A stretch of 64,000 bases of DNA. Origin: Akkermansiaceae bacterium (lineage in GTDB: Bacteria > Verrucomicrobiota > Verrucomicrobiia > Verrucomicrobiales > Akkermansiaceae). The position numbers and the translations under genes are program-made. The DNA is taken from assembly GCA_019634595.1 (NCBI GenBank), contig JAHCBC010000005.1, positions 62,001 to 126,000 of the forward strand, written 5' to 3'. The notes below the pieces were generated by a model, which saw only the letters and a list, made by a program, of their open reading frames with translations, made no database searches and was not told the origin of the DNA. Below, piece after piece: positions 37,259 through 44,709 of this stretch. Every line of letters starts with the position of its first letter. Within the stretch, counting starts at the first letter, position 1.

Positions 37259-37951
37259 ATGGTTAAAAGATGGATCGGTGTGCTGGTGACGGTGATGCTC
37301 GGCAACGTGTGTGCCGCGGAGAAGCCGGATGTTTTCAAGAACCTCGCCGCGGGGAAGAAAGAGACGGTGGTGGTCTATGGCACCAGCCTGAGCCATGGCG
37401 GGGAGTGGGCGAAGGAAATGCAGCGTTGGTTCGACGCGAAGTATCCCGGACAGGTCAATTTCGTGAACAACTCCGGGCCGGGCCAGCATTCGGGCTGGGG
37501 ATTGCAGCATGTGGAGGAAAAGGTGGTGAAGCTCCAGCCGGGCCTGGTGCTGGTGGAGTTCGCCTTCAATGACGCGCGGGACAAGTATGACGTCTCCGTG
37601 CGGCAGGCGGCGGGGAACCTGGAGAAGATCGTCGCGGCCATCCGCAAGGGCAGTCCGGAAACGGAAATCGTCCTCCAGGTCATGAACGTGGGTTGGGATG
37701 TGCCGGACGGCAACCAGAGCCATTCCTGGAGGCCGAAGCTCCAGGACTACAACGACAACTACCGCAAGATGGCGAAGGCCCGTGGGTTCGACCTCATCGA
37801 CCACTACGCCGCATGGGAGAAGCTGAAGAAGGACGACTTCGAAACGTATAAGAAATACATCCCGGACGGCACCCACCCGGATGCGGCGGGCAGCCTGGCG
37901 GTGACCTGGCCTGGCGTGAAGGCATGGCTGGAGAAACGCTCCGGAAAATGA
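37259..37951 (+). CDS. Exported SGNH/GDSL-type hydrolase
   Basis: 230 residues with a signal peptide (VKRWIGVLVTVMLGNVCAAE, cleavage near residue 20). SGNH landmarks: block I VVYGTSLSHGG (GTS in place of GDS, Ser nucleophile), Gly and Asn near NNSGPGQHSGWG, block III FAFNDARD (Asn) and block V DGTHPDAAG (Asp and His). Such enzymes deacetylate or de-esterify carbohydrates; the exported location fits polysaccharide processing. The start is ATG 37259; the upstream open frame runs through rsmH in another frame. A large exported protein gene follows 33 bp later. Confidence 0.85.
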   Translation: MVKRWIGVLVTVMLGNVCAAEKPDVFKNLAAGKKETVVVYGTSLSHGGEWAKEMQRWFDAKYPGQVNFVNNSGPGQHSGWGLQHVEEKVVKLQPGLVLVEFAFNDARDKYDVSVRQAAGNLEKIVAAIRKGSPETEIVLQVMNVGWDVPDGNQSHSWRPKLQDYNDNYRKMAKARGFDLIDHYAAWEKLKKDDFETYKKYIPDGTHPDAAGSLAVTWPGVKAWLEKRSGK

Positions 37952-37984
37952 GCCGGTGGTCGGAAAATCGTTCCCGTTGATCCG

Positions 37985-40510
37985 ATGAAAACATCCCCAC
38001 TCATGAACACGCGGCGCGCATCTCTGGCTGCACTTTTCCTTTCGCTGGCACCGCTGCAGGCGGAGCCGGTGGATGTCAGCCGCTGGGTCCTGCCGGACTA
38101 CCCGCCGGAGTTTTTCGCGGGCAAGCAGGCGGCCGGGCAGGATGCGCTGGAGTTCTGGATGCAGAGCCTGCATTTCCGCGAGAACATCGGCCGGGAAAAG
38201 TTCCGGCGGACCACCTTCGAGAACCTCGCCAGTGGGGATGCCGCGCTGGTCGCGGCGGCGAATGCGGAGATCGCGGCCGGTTGCCGGAAGGCACTGGCGG
38301 ACATCCCCGCCTTCCGGGAAAAGGGCGCGCGGACCATGCACCAGTGGATCATCTGTGCGCTGCGCGTGCCGGAGGCCCTGACGGATGAGACGCGGGAACT
38401 GCTGCTGCGCACGCTGCGGGAGGCGGACCTGACGCACCCGGACAATGACTATGACAACTGGCTGGAGATCGCCGGTGGCAACGGGTCGAACGTGCACGGC
38501 CACCTCACCCCGCTGATCCTCGGTGGAGCGCTGCTGGGCGACACGAAGGCGGAGAAGATGGCGTACTGGGGCTTCCGCCGGGAACTGGACCACCAGAACA
38601 CCACCGGGGATGTGGGGGAGTACAACCTGCTGGAGAACCATTTCAACGGCATCACCGACTGGGAGATGATCAAGGAACACACGCCGGATCCCCATTTACG
38701 GCGGATGGCGTACATGATCGCGGAGCGGTGCTGGATCAACCGCGTGCTCACCTGGTCCGCCGCCACGGGCAGGAACACCGGGCCGGGCAGCCGCATGGCG
38801 CCCAGCCAATGGTTCGGCTCCGACAGCGAGCGTTTCCTTTTCGCCACCGCCTCCCGGCGGCCGGTGTGGTTGAATCTTTTCCAGAAATGGGACGGGGAGG
38901 ATCCGAAGGCATTCCGCTCCTCCTGGCCGCTCAACCAGACGCAGGCCCGCCTGCCGGACCTGCCGGACTACCTGGACCCGGTGGCATGGGAAAAGCAGAT
39001 GCCCCATGAACTGCAGGCCGCGCTGACCCACATCCCGCACGACCGTCATCCCGTGCTGGAGGGGGAAAAGGACGCCGATCCGCTGGCCCCGAAGAAGTAT
39101 GTGAACTACCAGACGGCGGACTACACGCTGGGATCCTCCACCGGCTCCGGGGTCATCGCGCCGTGCTACGTGGGGGCGGTCGCGTTCTGGAACAACAGCC
39201 GGAACCCGGAAGCGCCCATCGGCAGCCCCGAGCGGTTCTGCGCGCTCTACCCGCACTACGTTTTCAACGGCATGAGCTTCCTGGACGATGGCGACCTGTA
39301 TTTCCAGAAGAAGCCTGACGAACCCCTGTCCGACCACCGTGGCGGTCCGTCCGGGCCATGGCTGCGGGAGTTCATCGAGTTCGGCCGGCTGGGCACCCTC
39401 CAGCACCGGAACACGCTCATCGCCTCCTACACCAGCGACACCGCGACGAACCGAGACCGGCTGGTGAAGTCGAAGGTCAACCGCGCTTCCGCAGGCATGT
39501 TCCTCATGCGCTGGACGGACGGGGTGGAGGGCCTGTCCATCAACCGGGAGCCGGTGAAATCCCTGCCCGCTGAACTGTCGCCGGGCGACTGGTGGTTCAT
39601 CGAGGACGGTGACGTCTATGCCGCGGTCAGGCCGCTGGAGGCCACCCGCCTGCGCGGGAAATGCCGGACGGTGCTGGAAAAGCGCACGCGCCACATCGTG
39701 CTCTATCAGGACAACCTCGCGGGCGCGGATGCCGAGGGTATCCCGGACCGGGAGTGGGTGGAGGCGCGGTCCGGGTTCGTCGTCGAGATGGGGAACAAGG
39801 CGGAGTACGGATCATTCGGTGCCTTCCGCGACCTCATCCTGGCGGGGAAGGTGACAAAGGACTCCTCGGAGGGACTGGAAAGGGAGATCGCCTGGGAGCG
39901 GCAGGGGCGGAAGCTGGAGATGAAGTGGAACTGCTACACGGAGGCCTTTTCCCGCAGGCTCATCGACGGGAAGGAAGATCCATGGCCGGATTTCCTCACC
40001 GCACCGGAGTTTTCCGTCGGGAAGGGGACCATGTCGGTGAAGGATGCCACACTGGAACTGCCGGAGAGCAAGACGGGCTGGCTGCTGTCCGCCGCGCCGA
40101 TGAAGACGTGGGTCGCCTACCAACCGGAGGCGGAGGAAAGCATGCGGCTGGGCTTCCGGACACCTGTCGCGGAGGTCACGGCGGATTCATTTCCGTTCGG
40201 AAAGATCATCGTGAAGGAAGATGGCGGAAAGATCGTCTGCCACATCGACGCCAGCTACCGTCCTTTCTTCCATTACCCACCGCGTGGGAGCATCTACCAG
40301 GCGCGCGGCACCCTGCCGTCGGAGATCGTCATCCGGACCAAGGCGGTGGTGGTGGAGGCGGCCATCAACGGACGGCCCTGTCCGGTGGTCCGGGACGCGG
40401 ATGGGGTGTTCCGGCTGAATCCCTACCACGATCCCGACGCGATGCGGATCGACGCCGGTTTCCGCGGCATCAGCAAGAAGCGCAAGACCGCGGATGCGGT
40501 GGAGGAATAG
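37985..40510 (+). CDS. Large exported protein, possible carbohydrate-active or lyase-like architecture
   Basis: 841 residues with a signal peptide (LAALFLSLAPLQAEP, near residues 14-27). Residues 60-380 are helix-rich with aromatic and acidic motifs (DYDNWLEIAGGNGSNVHGHLTPLILGGALLGD, GEYNLLENHFNGITDW, WSAATGRNTGPGSRM). The rest is beta-rich (YTLGSSTGSGVIAPCYVGAVAFWNN, SLDDGDLYFQKKP-like stretch, WWFIEDGDVYAAVRPLEATRL). A helical toroid followed by a beta-sandwich is the plan of many polysaccharide lyases and heparinase-like proteins, but no catalytic signature is certain, so this is inference. Likely co-transcribed with the SGNH hydrolase. ATG 37985 or the ATG six codons later could start it. 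Confidence 0.65.
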   Translation: MKTSPLMNTRRASLAALFLSLAPLQAEPVDVSRWVLPDYPPEFFAGKQAAGQDALEFWMQSLHFRENIGREKFRRTTFENLASGDAALVAAANAEIAAGCRKALADIPAFREKGARTMHQWIICALRVPEALTDETRELLLRTLREADLTHPDNDYDNWLEIAGGNGSNVHGHLTPLILGGALLGDTKAEKMAYWGFRRELDHQNTTGDVGEYNLLENHFNGITDWEMIKEHTPDPHLRRMAYMIAERCWINRVLTWSAATGRNTGPGSRMAPSQWFGSDSERFLFATASRRPVWLNLFQKWDGEDPKAFRSSWPLNQTQARLPDLPDYLDPVAWEKQMPHELQAALTHIPHDRHPVLEGEKDADPLAPKKYVNYQTADYTLGSSTGSGVIAPCYVGAVAFWNNSRNPEAPIGSPERFCALYPHYVFNGMSFLDDGDLYFQKKPDEPLSDHRGGPSGPWLREFIEFGRLGTLQHRNTLIASYTSDTATNRDRLVKSKVNRASAGMFLMRWTDGVEGLSINREPVKSLPAELSPGDWWFIEDGDVYAAVRPLEATRLRGKCRTVLEKRTRHIVLYQDNLAGADAEGIPDREWVEARSGFVVEMGNKAEYGSFGAFRDLILAGKVTKDSSEGLEREIAWERQGRKLEMKWNCYTEAFSRRLIDGKEDPWPDFLTAPEFSVGKGTMSVKDATLELPESKTGWLLSAAPMKTWVAYQPEAEESMRLGFRTPVAEVTADSFPFGKIIVKEDGGKIVCHIDASYRPFFHYPPRGSIYQARGTLPSEIVIRTKAVVVEAAINGRPCPVVRDADGVFRLNPYHDPDAMRIDAGFRGISKKRKTADAVEE

Positions 40511-40583
40511 CATCTCCGCCAGCAAATCCAACATTGCGGAGCGGGCGAAACGTGACATCGTTTGCCGCGATCCCGCTGTTTCA

Positions 40584-41138
40584 ATGACGAAACTCATCCC
40601 ATTGCTTTTCGCCTGTCTGCTGGCCGCCGGTTGCGGTGGTGGCACGACTTTCTACATGCTCAGCGCGGACGGTCCCATGCCATCGGGTGGTGGCAGGAGC
40701 ATCGGGGTGGGGCCCGTGGTGCTGGCGGAATACATCAACCGCCCGAACCTCGTTCTCCAGGAGTCGGAGCACTCCCTGGCCGTGGCCAGCGACCACCGCT
40801 GGGCCGGTGAACTGGCCAACGGGATTTCCCGCGTGATGGCCGCCAACCTCGGCCGTCGTCTGGGCACCGGGAACGTGCAGGTCTATCCATGGCAGCGGGA
40901 CAGCGAGATCACCCGGCAGGTGGTCATCGACATCCGCCAGCTCCACGGCGGGGCGGACGGCCATGCGATCATCGAGGCATCCTACCGCGTGTATGACCTC
41001 CCGGCAAGGACCCTGCGGGTTTCGAAGACTTTCAACGCCAAGGAACCCTTGGAAAAGGACGGCTATGAGCCGCTGGTCGCCGCCGAATCCCGTCTGCTCT
41101 CCAGGCTGGCCGACGCTATCGCCTCGTCGATGCGCTGA
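40584..41138 (+). CDS. PqiC/ABC-transport-auxiliary-like lipoprotein
   Basis: 184 residues with a lipoprotein signal (LLFACLLAAGC, lipidated Cys near residue 17). The rest resembles the PqiC/DUF330 family: TTFYMLSADGP near the N-terminus, VGPVVLAEYINRPNLVLQE, HRWAGELANGISRVMAANLGRRLGT and VVIDIRQLHGG. Members are outer-membrane lipoproteins that work with MCE-type or ABC lipid transporters in envelope integrity. No such transporter is adjacent. ATG 40584 is chosen because it starts the signal sequence. Confidence 0.82.
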   Translation: MTKLIPLLFACLLAAGCGGGTTFYMLSADGPMPSGGGRSIGVGPVVLAEYINRPNLVLQESEHSLAVASDHRWAGELANGISRVMAANLGRRLGTGNVQVYPWQRDSEITRQVVIDIRQLHGGADGHAIIEASYRVYDLPARTLRVSKTFNAKEPLEKDGYEPLVAAESRLLSRLADAIASSMR

Positions 41139-41147
41139 GGCAGGGAC

Positions 41148-41219
41148 GGAGCGCGGACTTCAGTCCGCTTGGCTTCGATAAGGACCCTATTCTTCGGGGC
41201 GGACTGAAGTCCGCGCTCC
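41148..41219. repeat. Family A REPIN-like element between convergent genes
   Basis: GGAGC plus GCGGACTTCAGTCCGC at 41148-41168 and the inverted GCGGACTGAAGTCCGC plus GCTCC at 41198-41219, joined by a linker of about 30 nt. It lies 9 bp after one stop and 1 bp before the stop of the convergent gene, so it could terminate both transcripts. Confidence 0.72.
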
Positions 41220-41220
41220 A

Positions 41221-41889
41221 TCAGGAATCACGCTTCTCCGTATCCCCATCGTCTTCGTCGTCATCGGACTCATCGGAAGGCGTCGCCTCTTCCACCTCAG
41301 CGGAAACGGATTCCACCGGGTTCTCACTTTCAGGAGTCTCCGCCGCCGCCTCCGCCGGGTGCTCGGGTTCCGGTACGCGGCCGTTGTTCTCCAGCAGCAC
41401 GACGACTTCCTCCTGCACTTTCTCGATCTCGGCGAGGGGGATGTCCGGATCCCGGACGATCATGACCTCGCCGGTCTTCTTGTGCTCGTACACGCGGATG
41501 ATGCCGTTGGGCGTGCGCTGGCTGTCCGTCTCGCGGAGCAGCTTCTGGCGCTCCAGCATGACGGCCAGGATGTAGCGGGTGTTCTCCGTGTGGTCCTCGT
41601 CTTCCTCGATGAGGCGGCGCAGGATTTCCTCCGCGCTGAGTTTTTCCGCAGCGGGCTTTTCCGCCGTGGCGGTGGAGGTGAAGGTGGTCTTCCAGAAAGA
41701 GAACGGTTTCCGGGCGTCATCGGCGCGGTCGTTCCAGCCATCGAGGGAGAAATCCTTGCGCAGGTAGCCGCTGGACTCCGGGTCGGGGAAGATGGCGGTG
41801 ATGATCTGCTGGCCGTTGGTGAATGGGGTTTCAGTCGCCGCGCATTCGCGGGCGCGGGAGCGGAGGTGCCAGTTGTCGCCGAAGGCCAT
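41221..41889 (-). CDS. Conserved hypothetical acidic protein
   Basis: 222 residues from ATG 41889 (MAFGDNWHLRSRAREC). The N-terminal 70 residues are globular (FTNGQQIITAIFPDPESSGYLRKDFSLDGW); the centre is helical (AEEILRRLIEEDEDHTENTRYILAVMLERQKLL) and ends in a basic beta-hairpin-like YEHKKTGEVMIVRDPDIPLAEIEKVQEEV; the last 55 residues are almost wholly Glu, Asp, Ser and Pro. It is cytoplasmic by appearance. It lies 32 bp downstream of the LptF/G-like permease and is likely co-transcribed. The longer open frame to 42234 is antisense-like read-through. Confidence 0.68.
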   Translation of the reverse strand: MAFGDNWHLRSRARECAATETPFTNGQQIITAIFPDPESSGYLRKDFSLDGWNDRADDARKPFSFWKTTFTSTATAEKPAAEKLSAEEILRRLIEEDEDHTENTRYILAVMLERQKLLRETDSQRTPNGIIRVYEHKKTGEVMIVRDPDIPLAEIEKVQEEVVVLLENNGRVPEPEHPAEAAAETPESENPVESVSAEVEEATPSDESDDDEDDGDTEKRDS

Positions 41890-41921
41890 GGTTGGGAATG
41901 AAAGGATTGGGAAAGCGGGGA

Positions 41922-43292
41922 TCAGGCGTTGTCGTCCGGGAACAGGGCCTTGATCCGCTGGTAGATGGGCCGGCCGGCCAGACGACGCTGGAAGAGATAG
42001 AAGCCAACCACGCCGAAGAGGATGTTCGGCAGCCAGGCGCCCATCATGGGGGAGAGGATGCGGGATTCCCCCAGCACCAGGGAGATGCTGGAGATCAGGA
42101 GCATGAGCGCGGAGAGAACCACGGCCAGGAAGATGCCGCCGCCCGCACCACGGCGGGAGAAGTGGATGGCCAGCGGCGCGGCCAGCAGCACCGTCACCAG
42201 GCAGGTGAAGGGCAGCGCCCAGCGGTAGTGCCACTGGGTGAGGTAGGGTGCGGGGTTCAGGCTCACCTCGTTGCCCGCATTCGCGCGCAGCCAGCCGTTG
42301 AGGTCCGGGACGCCGAGGAAATTCGCGGAAAGCCCCGGCTTGATGATCTGCCAGGGGGTTTCTTTCCAGTCCGTATGGATCACGGGGGTGGTTGACTGGA
42401 TGAACTCAGGCGGCATGCCCGGGCGGAACAGCCCGATGGTGGGGTTCTCGAACGTCCATGTCTGCTTGGTGCGGTCCCAGAGCGCGCGGCTGGCGGTCAG
42501 GCGGCTTTCCAGAGAGTGGTCCGCGCGGGTGGTGGTCACCTCCACATCCAGCAACGGCGCGCCCTTTTCATAGTTCGGCGGAAATATCCCGACCATCCAG
42601 AGCCTGCGGGCCTCCGCGTTGCGGTAGAGCACGTTCTTCGCCTGGGTGATGTCCTTGCCGCGGGCGGCGTCCAGGATCTCGTCCTTGCGGCCCTCCGCGG
42701 TGGGCGCCCAGTGGTAGTTCAGTCCGGTGCAGAGCAGCGTGCAGAACAGTCCCGCGGCGATGAGCGGGGCGGTGATGCGCGGCACGCTGCGGCCCGTCTG
42801 GACGACCGCGACGATTTCCCGGGAGGAGGAGAATTTCCCCAGCGAGTAGAGCAGGGAAAGCAGCAGCGCGTAGGGCAGCAGGAACAGGATGATGGCGGAG
42901 GAGCGCGCGGAATAGAAATTCAGCATCGTCAGCGGTGCGTTTCCGCTTTCGAGGAACTCGCTGATGTTGTCCTGCACGTCCATTAGCAGCCAGATGGCGA
43001 AGAGGGCGGCCAGGCAGATGGCGAAGATGCCGAGGAACTGCCGGGCGATGTAGCGGTCCAGCGTGCCGCTCAGGGAGTAGGCCACGGCGGCCAGTGCCGG
43101 CAGGAAACAGATCCCCGCCAGGATGGTGGGGCGGAAAAGATGGGCGGAAACGTCGGAATCCGGAAATCCGGTGAGCTGGGACTGCACCGCGGCGGTCTCC
43201 CCCGGCAGCAGCAGCAGGCAGACGGCGGCGCCCAGAACGGTCAGCACGAGGGGCAGCAGGATCCGGAGGAATATCGGGCGGGAAAGGTTCAT
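41922..43292 (-). CDS. LptF/LptG-family permease
   Basis: 456 residues. Family members form the membrane part of the Lpt system that moves lipopolysaccharide to the outer membrane. The standard opening LDRYIARQFLGIFAICLAALFAIWLLMDVQDNI appears near residue 75. It is followed by YALLLSLLYSLGKFSSSREIVAVVQTGRS, a large periplasmic domain and three C-terminal helices (FTCLVTVLLAAPLAIHF, IFLAVVLSALMLLISSISL, LPNILFGVVGFYLF). An extra 70-residue N-terminal piece with two helices precedes the standard start, which is unusual. ATG 43292 is the first methionine consistent with a membrane N-terminus. LptF and LptG cannot be told apart here. Confidence 0.85.
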   Translation of the reverse strand: MNLSRPIFLRILLPLVLTVLGAAVCLLLLPGETAAVQSQLTGFPDSDVSAHLFRPTILAGICFLPALAAVAYSLSGTLDRYIARQFLGIFAICLAALFAIWLLMDVQDNISEFLESGNAPLTMLNFYSARSSAIILFLLPYALLLSLLYSLGKFSSSREIVAVVQTGRSVPRITAPLIAAGLFCTLLCTGLNYHWAPTAEGRKDEILDAARGKDITQAKNVLYRNAEARRLWMVGIFPPNYEKGAPLLDVEVTTTRADHSLESRLTASRALWDRTKQTWTFENPTIGLFRPGMPPEFIQSTTPVIHTDWKETPWQIIKPGLSANFLGVPDLNGWLRANAGNEVSLNPAPYLTQWHYRWALPFTCLVTVLLAAPLAIHFSRRGAGGGIFLAVVLSALMLLISSISLVLGESRILSPMMGAWLPNILFGVVGFYLFQRRLAGRPIYQRIKALFPDDNA

Positions 43293-43430
43293 GGGCGAAC
43301 GCGCGGCAAGAATGGCCGGGCGCGGGCGGGGGTGTCGAGCGTGTTCGTGGACGGGAAAATCCACAGCTGAGCCACCTTGAACCTGTTGGAGGGGGATTGG
43401 ACAGAAAGAGGATTTGGACGAGTTTCTTCA

Positions 43431-43475
43431 AGCTGCGCCAATCTGCGCCAATCTGCGTTCATCTGCGGTTGATTC
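43431..43475. repeat. Single arm of the family C repeat
   Basis: Tandem CTGCGCCAATCTGCGCCAAT units followed by CTGCGTTCATCTGCGGTT, similar to the arms at 33410-33543. No inverted partner is visible within 300 bp. Confidence 0.45.
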
Positions 43476-43527
43476 CATGACTCCACGAGAGACGCCATCC
43501 ATTCGGAAGACGTGCTTTGCGAAGCTA

Positions 43528-43557
43528 AACGCCGGTCTGGAGACCAGCGGTCCCAGC
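43528..43557. repeat. Family A hairpin after the PocR-AraC gene
   Basis: GCCGGTCTGGAGACCAGC followed by GGTCCCAGCG, closely related to the copy at 17626-17650. It ends 4 bp before the stop (minus strand) of the regulator gene and may act as a terminator-like hairpin. Confidence 0.5.
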
Positions 43558-43560
43558 GGC

Positions 43561-44475
43561 CTAGCTGGCGGCACGGGCGAGTTCTTCCCGGCGGAAGTTC
43601 GTCGGGGAATTCCCGGTGAAGCGGGCGAAGCTGCGGTTGAACTGCGACAGGCTCTGGTAGCCGATCTGGAAGGCGATCTCGGATACACGCACCTCCGGTT
43701 TCAGCAGTTCCCGCTTCGCCCACTCGATCCGGCGGCGGTTGATGTAGTCCGTGAGGGTGAGGTGGGTGGCTTCTTTGAACAGACGGCAGAAGTGGGACTC
43801 GCTGACCCCGGCCTCCTTGGCGACGAGGGCGAGTGGCAGCGGCTCGGAAAGGTTCTTTTCGATGTATTTCTTCGCCCGCACCACGGAGGATGGCTCGTTG
43901 TTCGCGTCGATGATGGCCAGTTTCTCCGCGTGCTTGCCCAGTTGGTCGGCGAAGGTGGAGAGCAGGGTGATCATGCTCTGGTAGCGTTCCGGCTCCACGG
44001 TCCGGGTTTGGAGGTAGGCGGTGCGCATTTCCTCCGTCTGGTTTTCGGTGAGGCCCTGGCGGGAGAGCGTCTTTGCCACCGCGCGGAAGGTTTCCTCATC
44101 CGGCACGTTGTGGAAGACCTGGCCCGTCTTGAGAAAGCCGATGAGGCGGCTTCCAGCCAGGATCGGCACCGCGGAGGCGGACATCCCGGCGAAGCAATGG
44201 CAGGTCGTGGGGCCGTTGACCTTCGCCTCCTCCATGAGGCGGCGGTTCACGGTGATGCACGCGTGGCAGGCGGAGCTGCAGAGGTTCAGTTTCTCACAGA
44301 ATGGGCTGCGGTTCACGGAGGCCTCATCCAGACACCAGGTTCCCGTATCATTGTCCACCAGCCGGAGCGGCAGGCCCGTCGCGCTCCGGAAGGCATTCTG
44401 GTAGGTCACGAATAGCTCGGAACTCCGGAGTTTCTCGAAAAGGGAGCGTTCAAACGGATACTCGTCTTGGGTCAT
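43561..44475 (-). CDS. AraC-family regulator with N-terminal PocR sensor domain
   Basis: 304 residues. The PocR-type sensory domain occupies about 20-180 with conserved cysteines (FCEKLNLCSSACHACITVNRR, TCHCFAGMSASAVPILAG). Relatives such as PocR sense small hydrocarbon-derived ligands such as 1,2-propanediol. The two-helix-turn-helix AraC domain lies at about 200-300: PLALVAKEAGVSESHFCRLFKEATHLTLTDYINRRRIEWAKREL and VSEIAFQIGYQSLSQFNRSFARFTGNSP. It is monocistronic in appearance with no obvious regulated partner adjacent. The many cysteines leave redox or metal sensing possible. Confidence 0.9.
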   Translation of the reverse strand: MTQDEYPFERSLFEKLRSSELFVTYQNAFRSATGLPLRLVDNDTGTWCLDEASVNRSPFCEKLNLCSSACHACITVNRRLMEEAKVNGPTTCHCFAGMSASAVPILAGSRLIGFLKTGQVFHNVPDEETFRAVAKTLSRQGLTENQTEEMRTAYLQTRTVEPERYQSMITLLSTFADQLGKHAEKLAIIDANNEPSSVVRAKKYIEKNLSEPLPLALVAKEAGVSESHFCRLFKEATHLTLTDYINRRRIEWAKRELLKPEVRVSEIAFQIGYQSLSQFNRSFARFTGNSPTNFRREELARAAS

Positions 44476-44504
44476 GTCCTGCGGGATAGGTACGTTCTGG
44501 CGGG

Positions 44505-44533
44505 ATCGTACACAGGACTTCCTGACAAGGCAA
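44505..44533 (-). promoter_or_regulatory. Possible promoter of the PocR-AraC gene
   Basis: On the minus strand TTGCCT (plus 44528-44533) and TACGAT (plus 44505-44510) are separated by 17 bp, 30 bp upstream of the start at 44475. This is a weak but correctly spaced sigma-70-like pair. Confidence 0.3.
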
Positions 44534-44709
44534 CTTCAAGGAAAGTTTTCGATGGGGGGCTCGGGGACCCGCCGCCTTGTTGATCTTCGTGAAAAATGGA
44601 GTGACGCCCGGAGGCAGGTAATGATTTCCCCAAAGCGACGGCATGCCGGAACCTGTCCTCACCATGCCATCCTCCATGGGAGCGGGTATGTCACTTCATT
44701 TCAAAAGCA

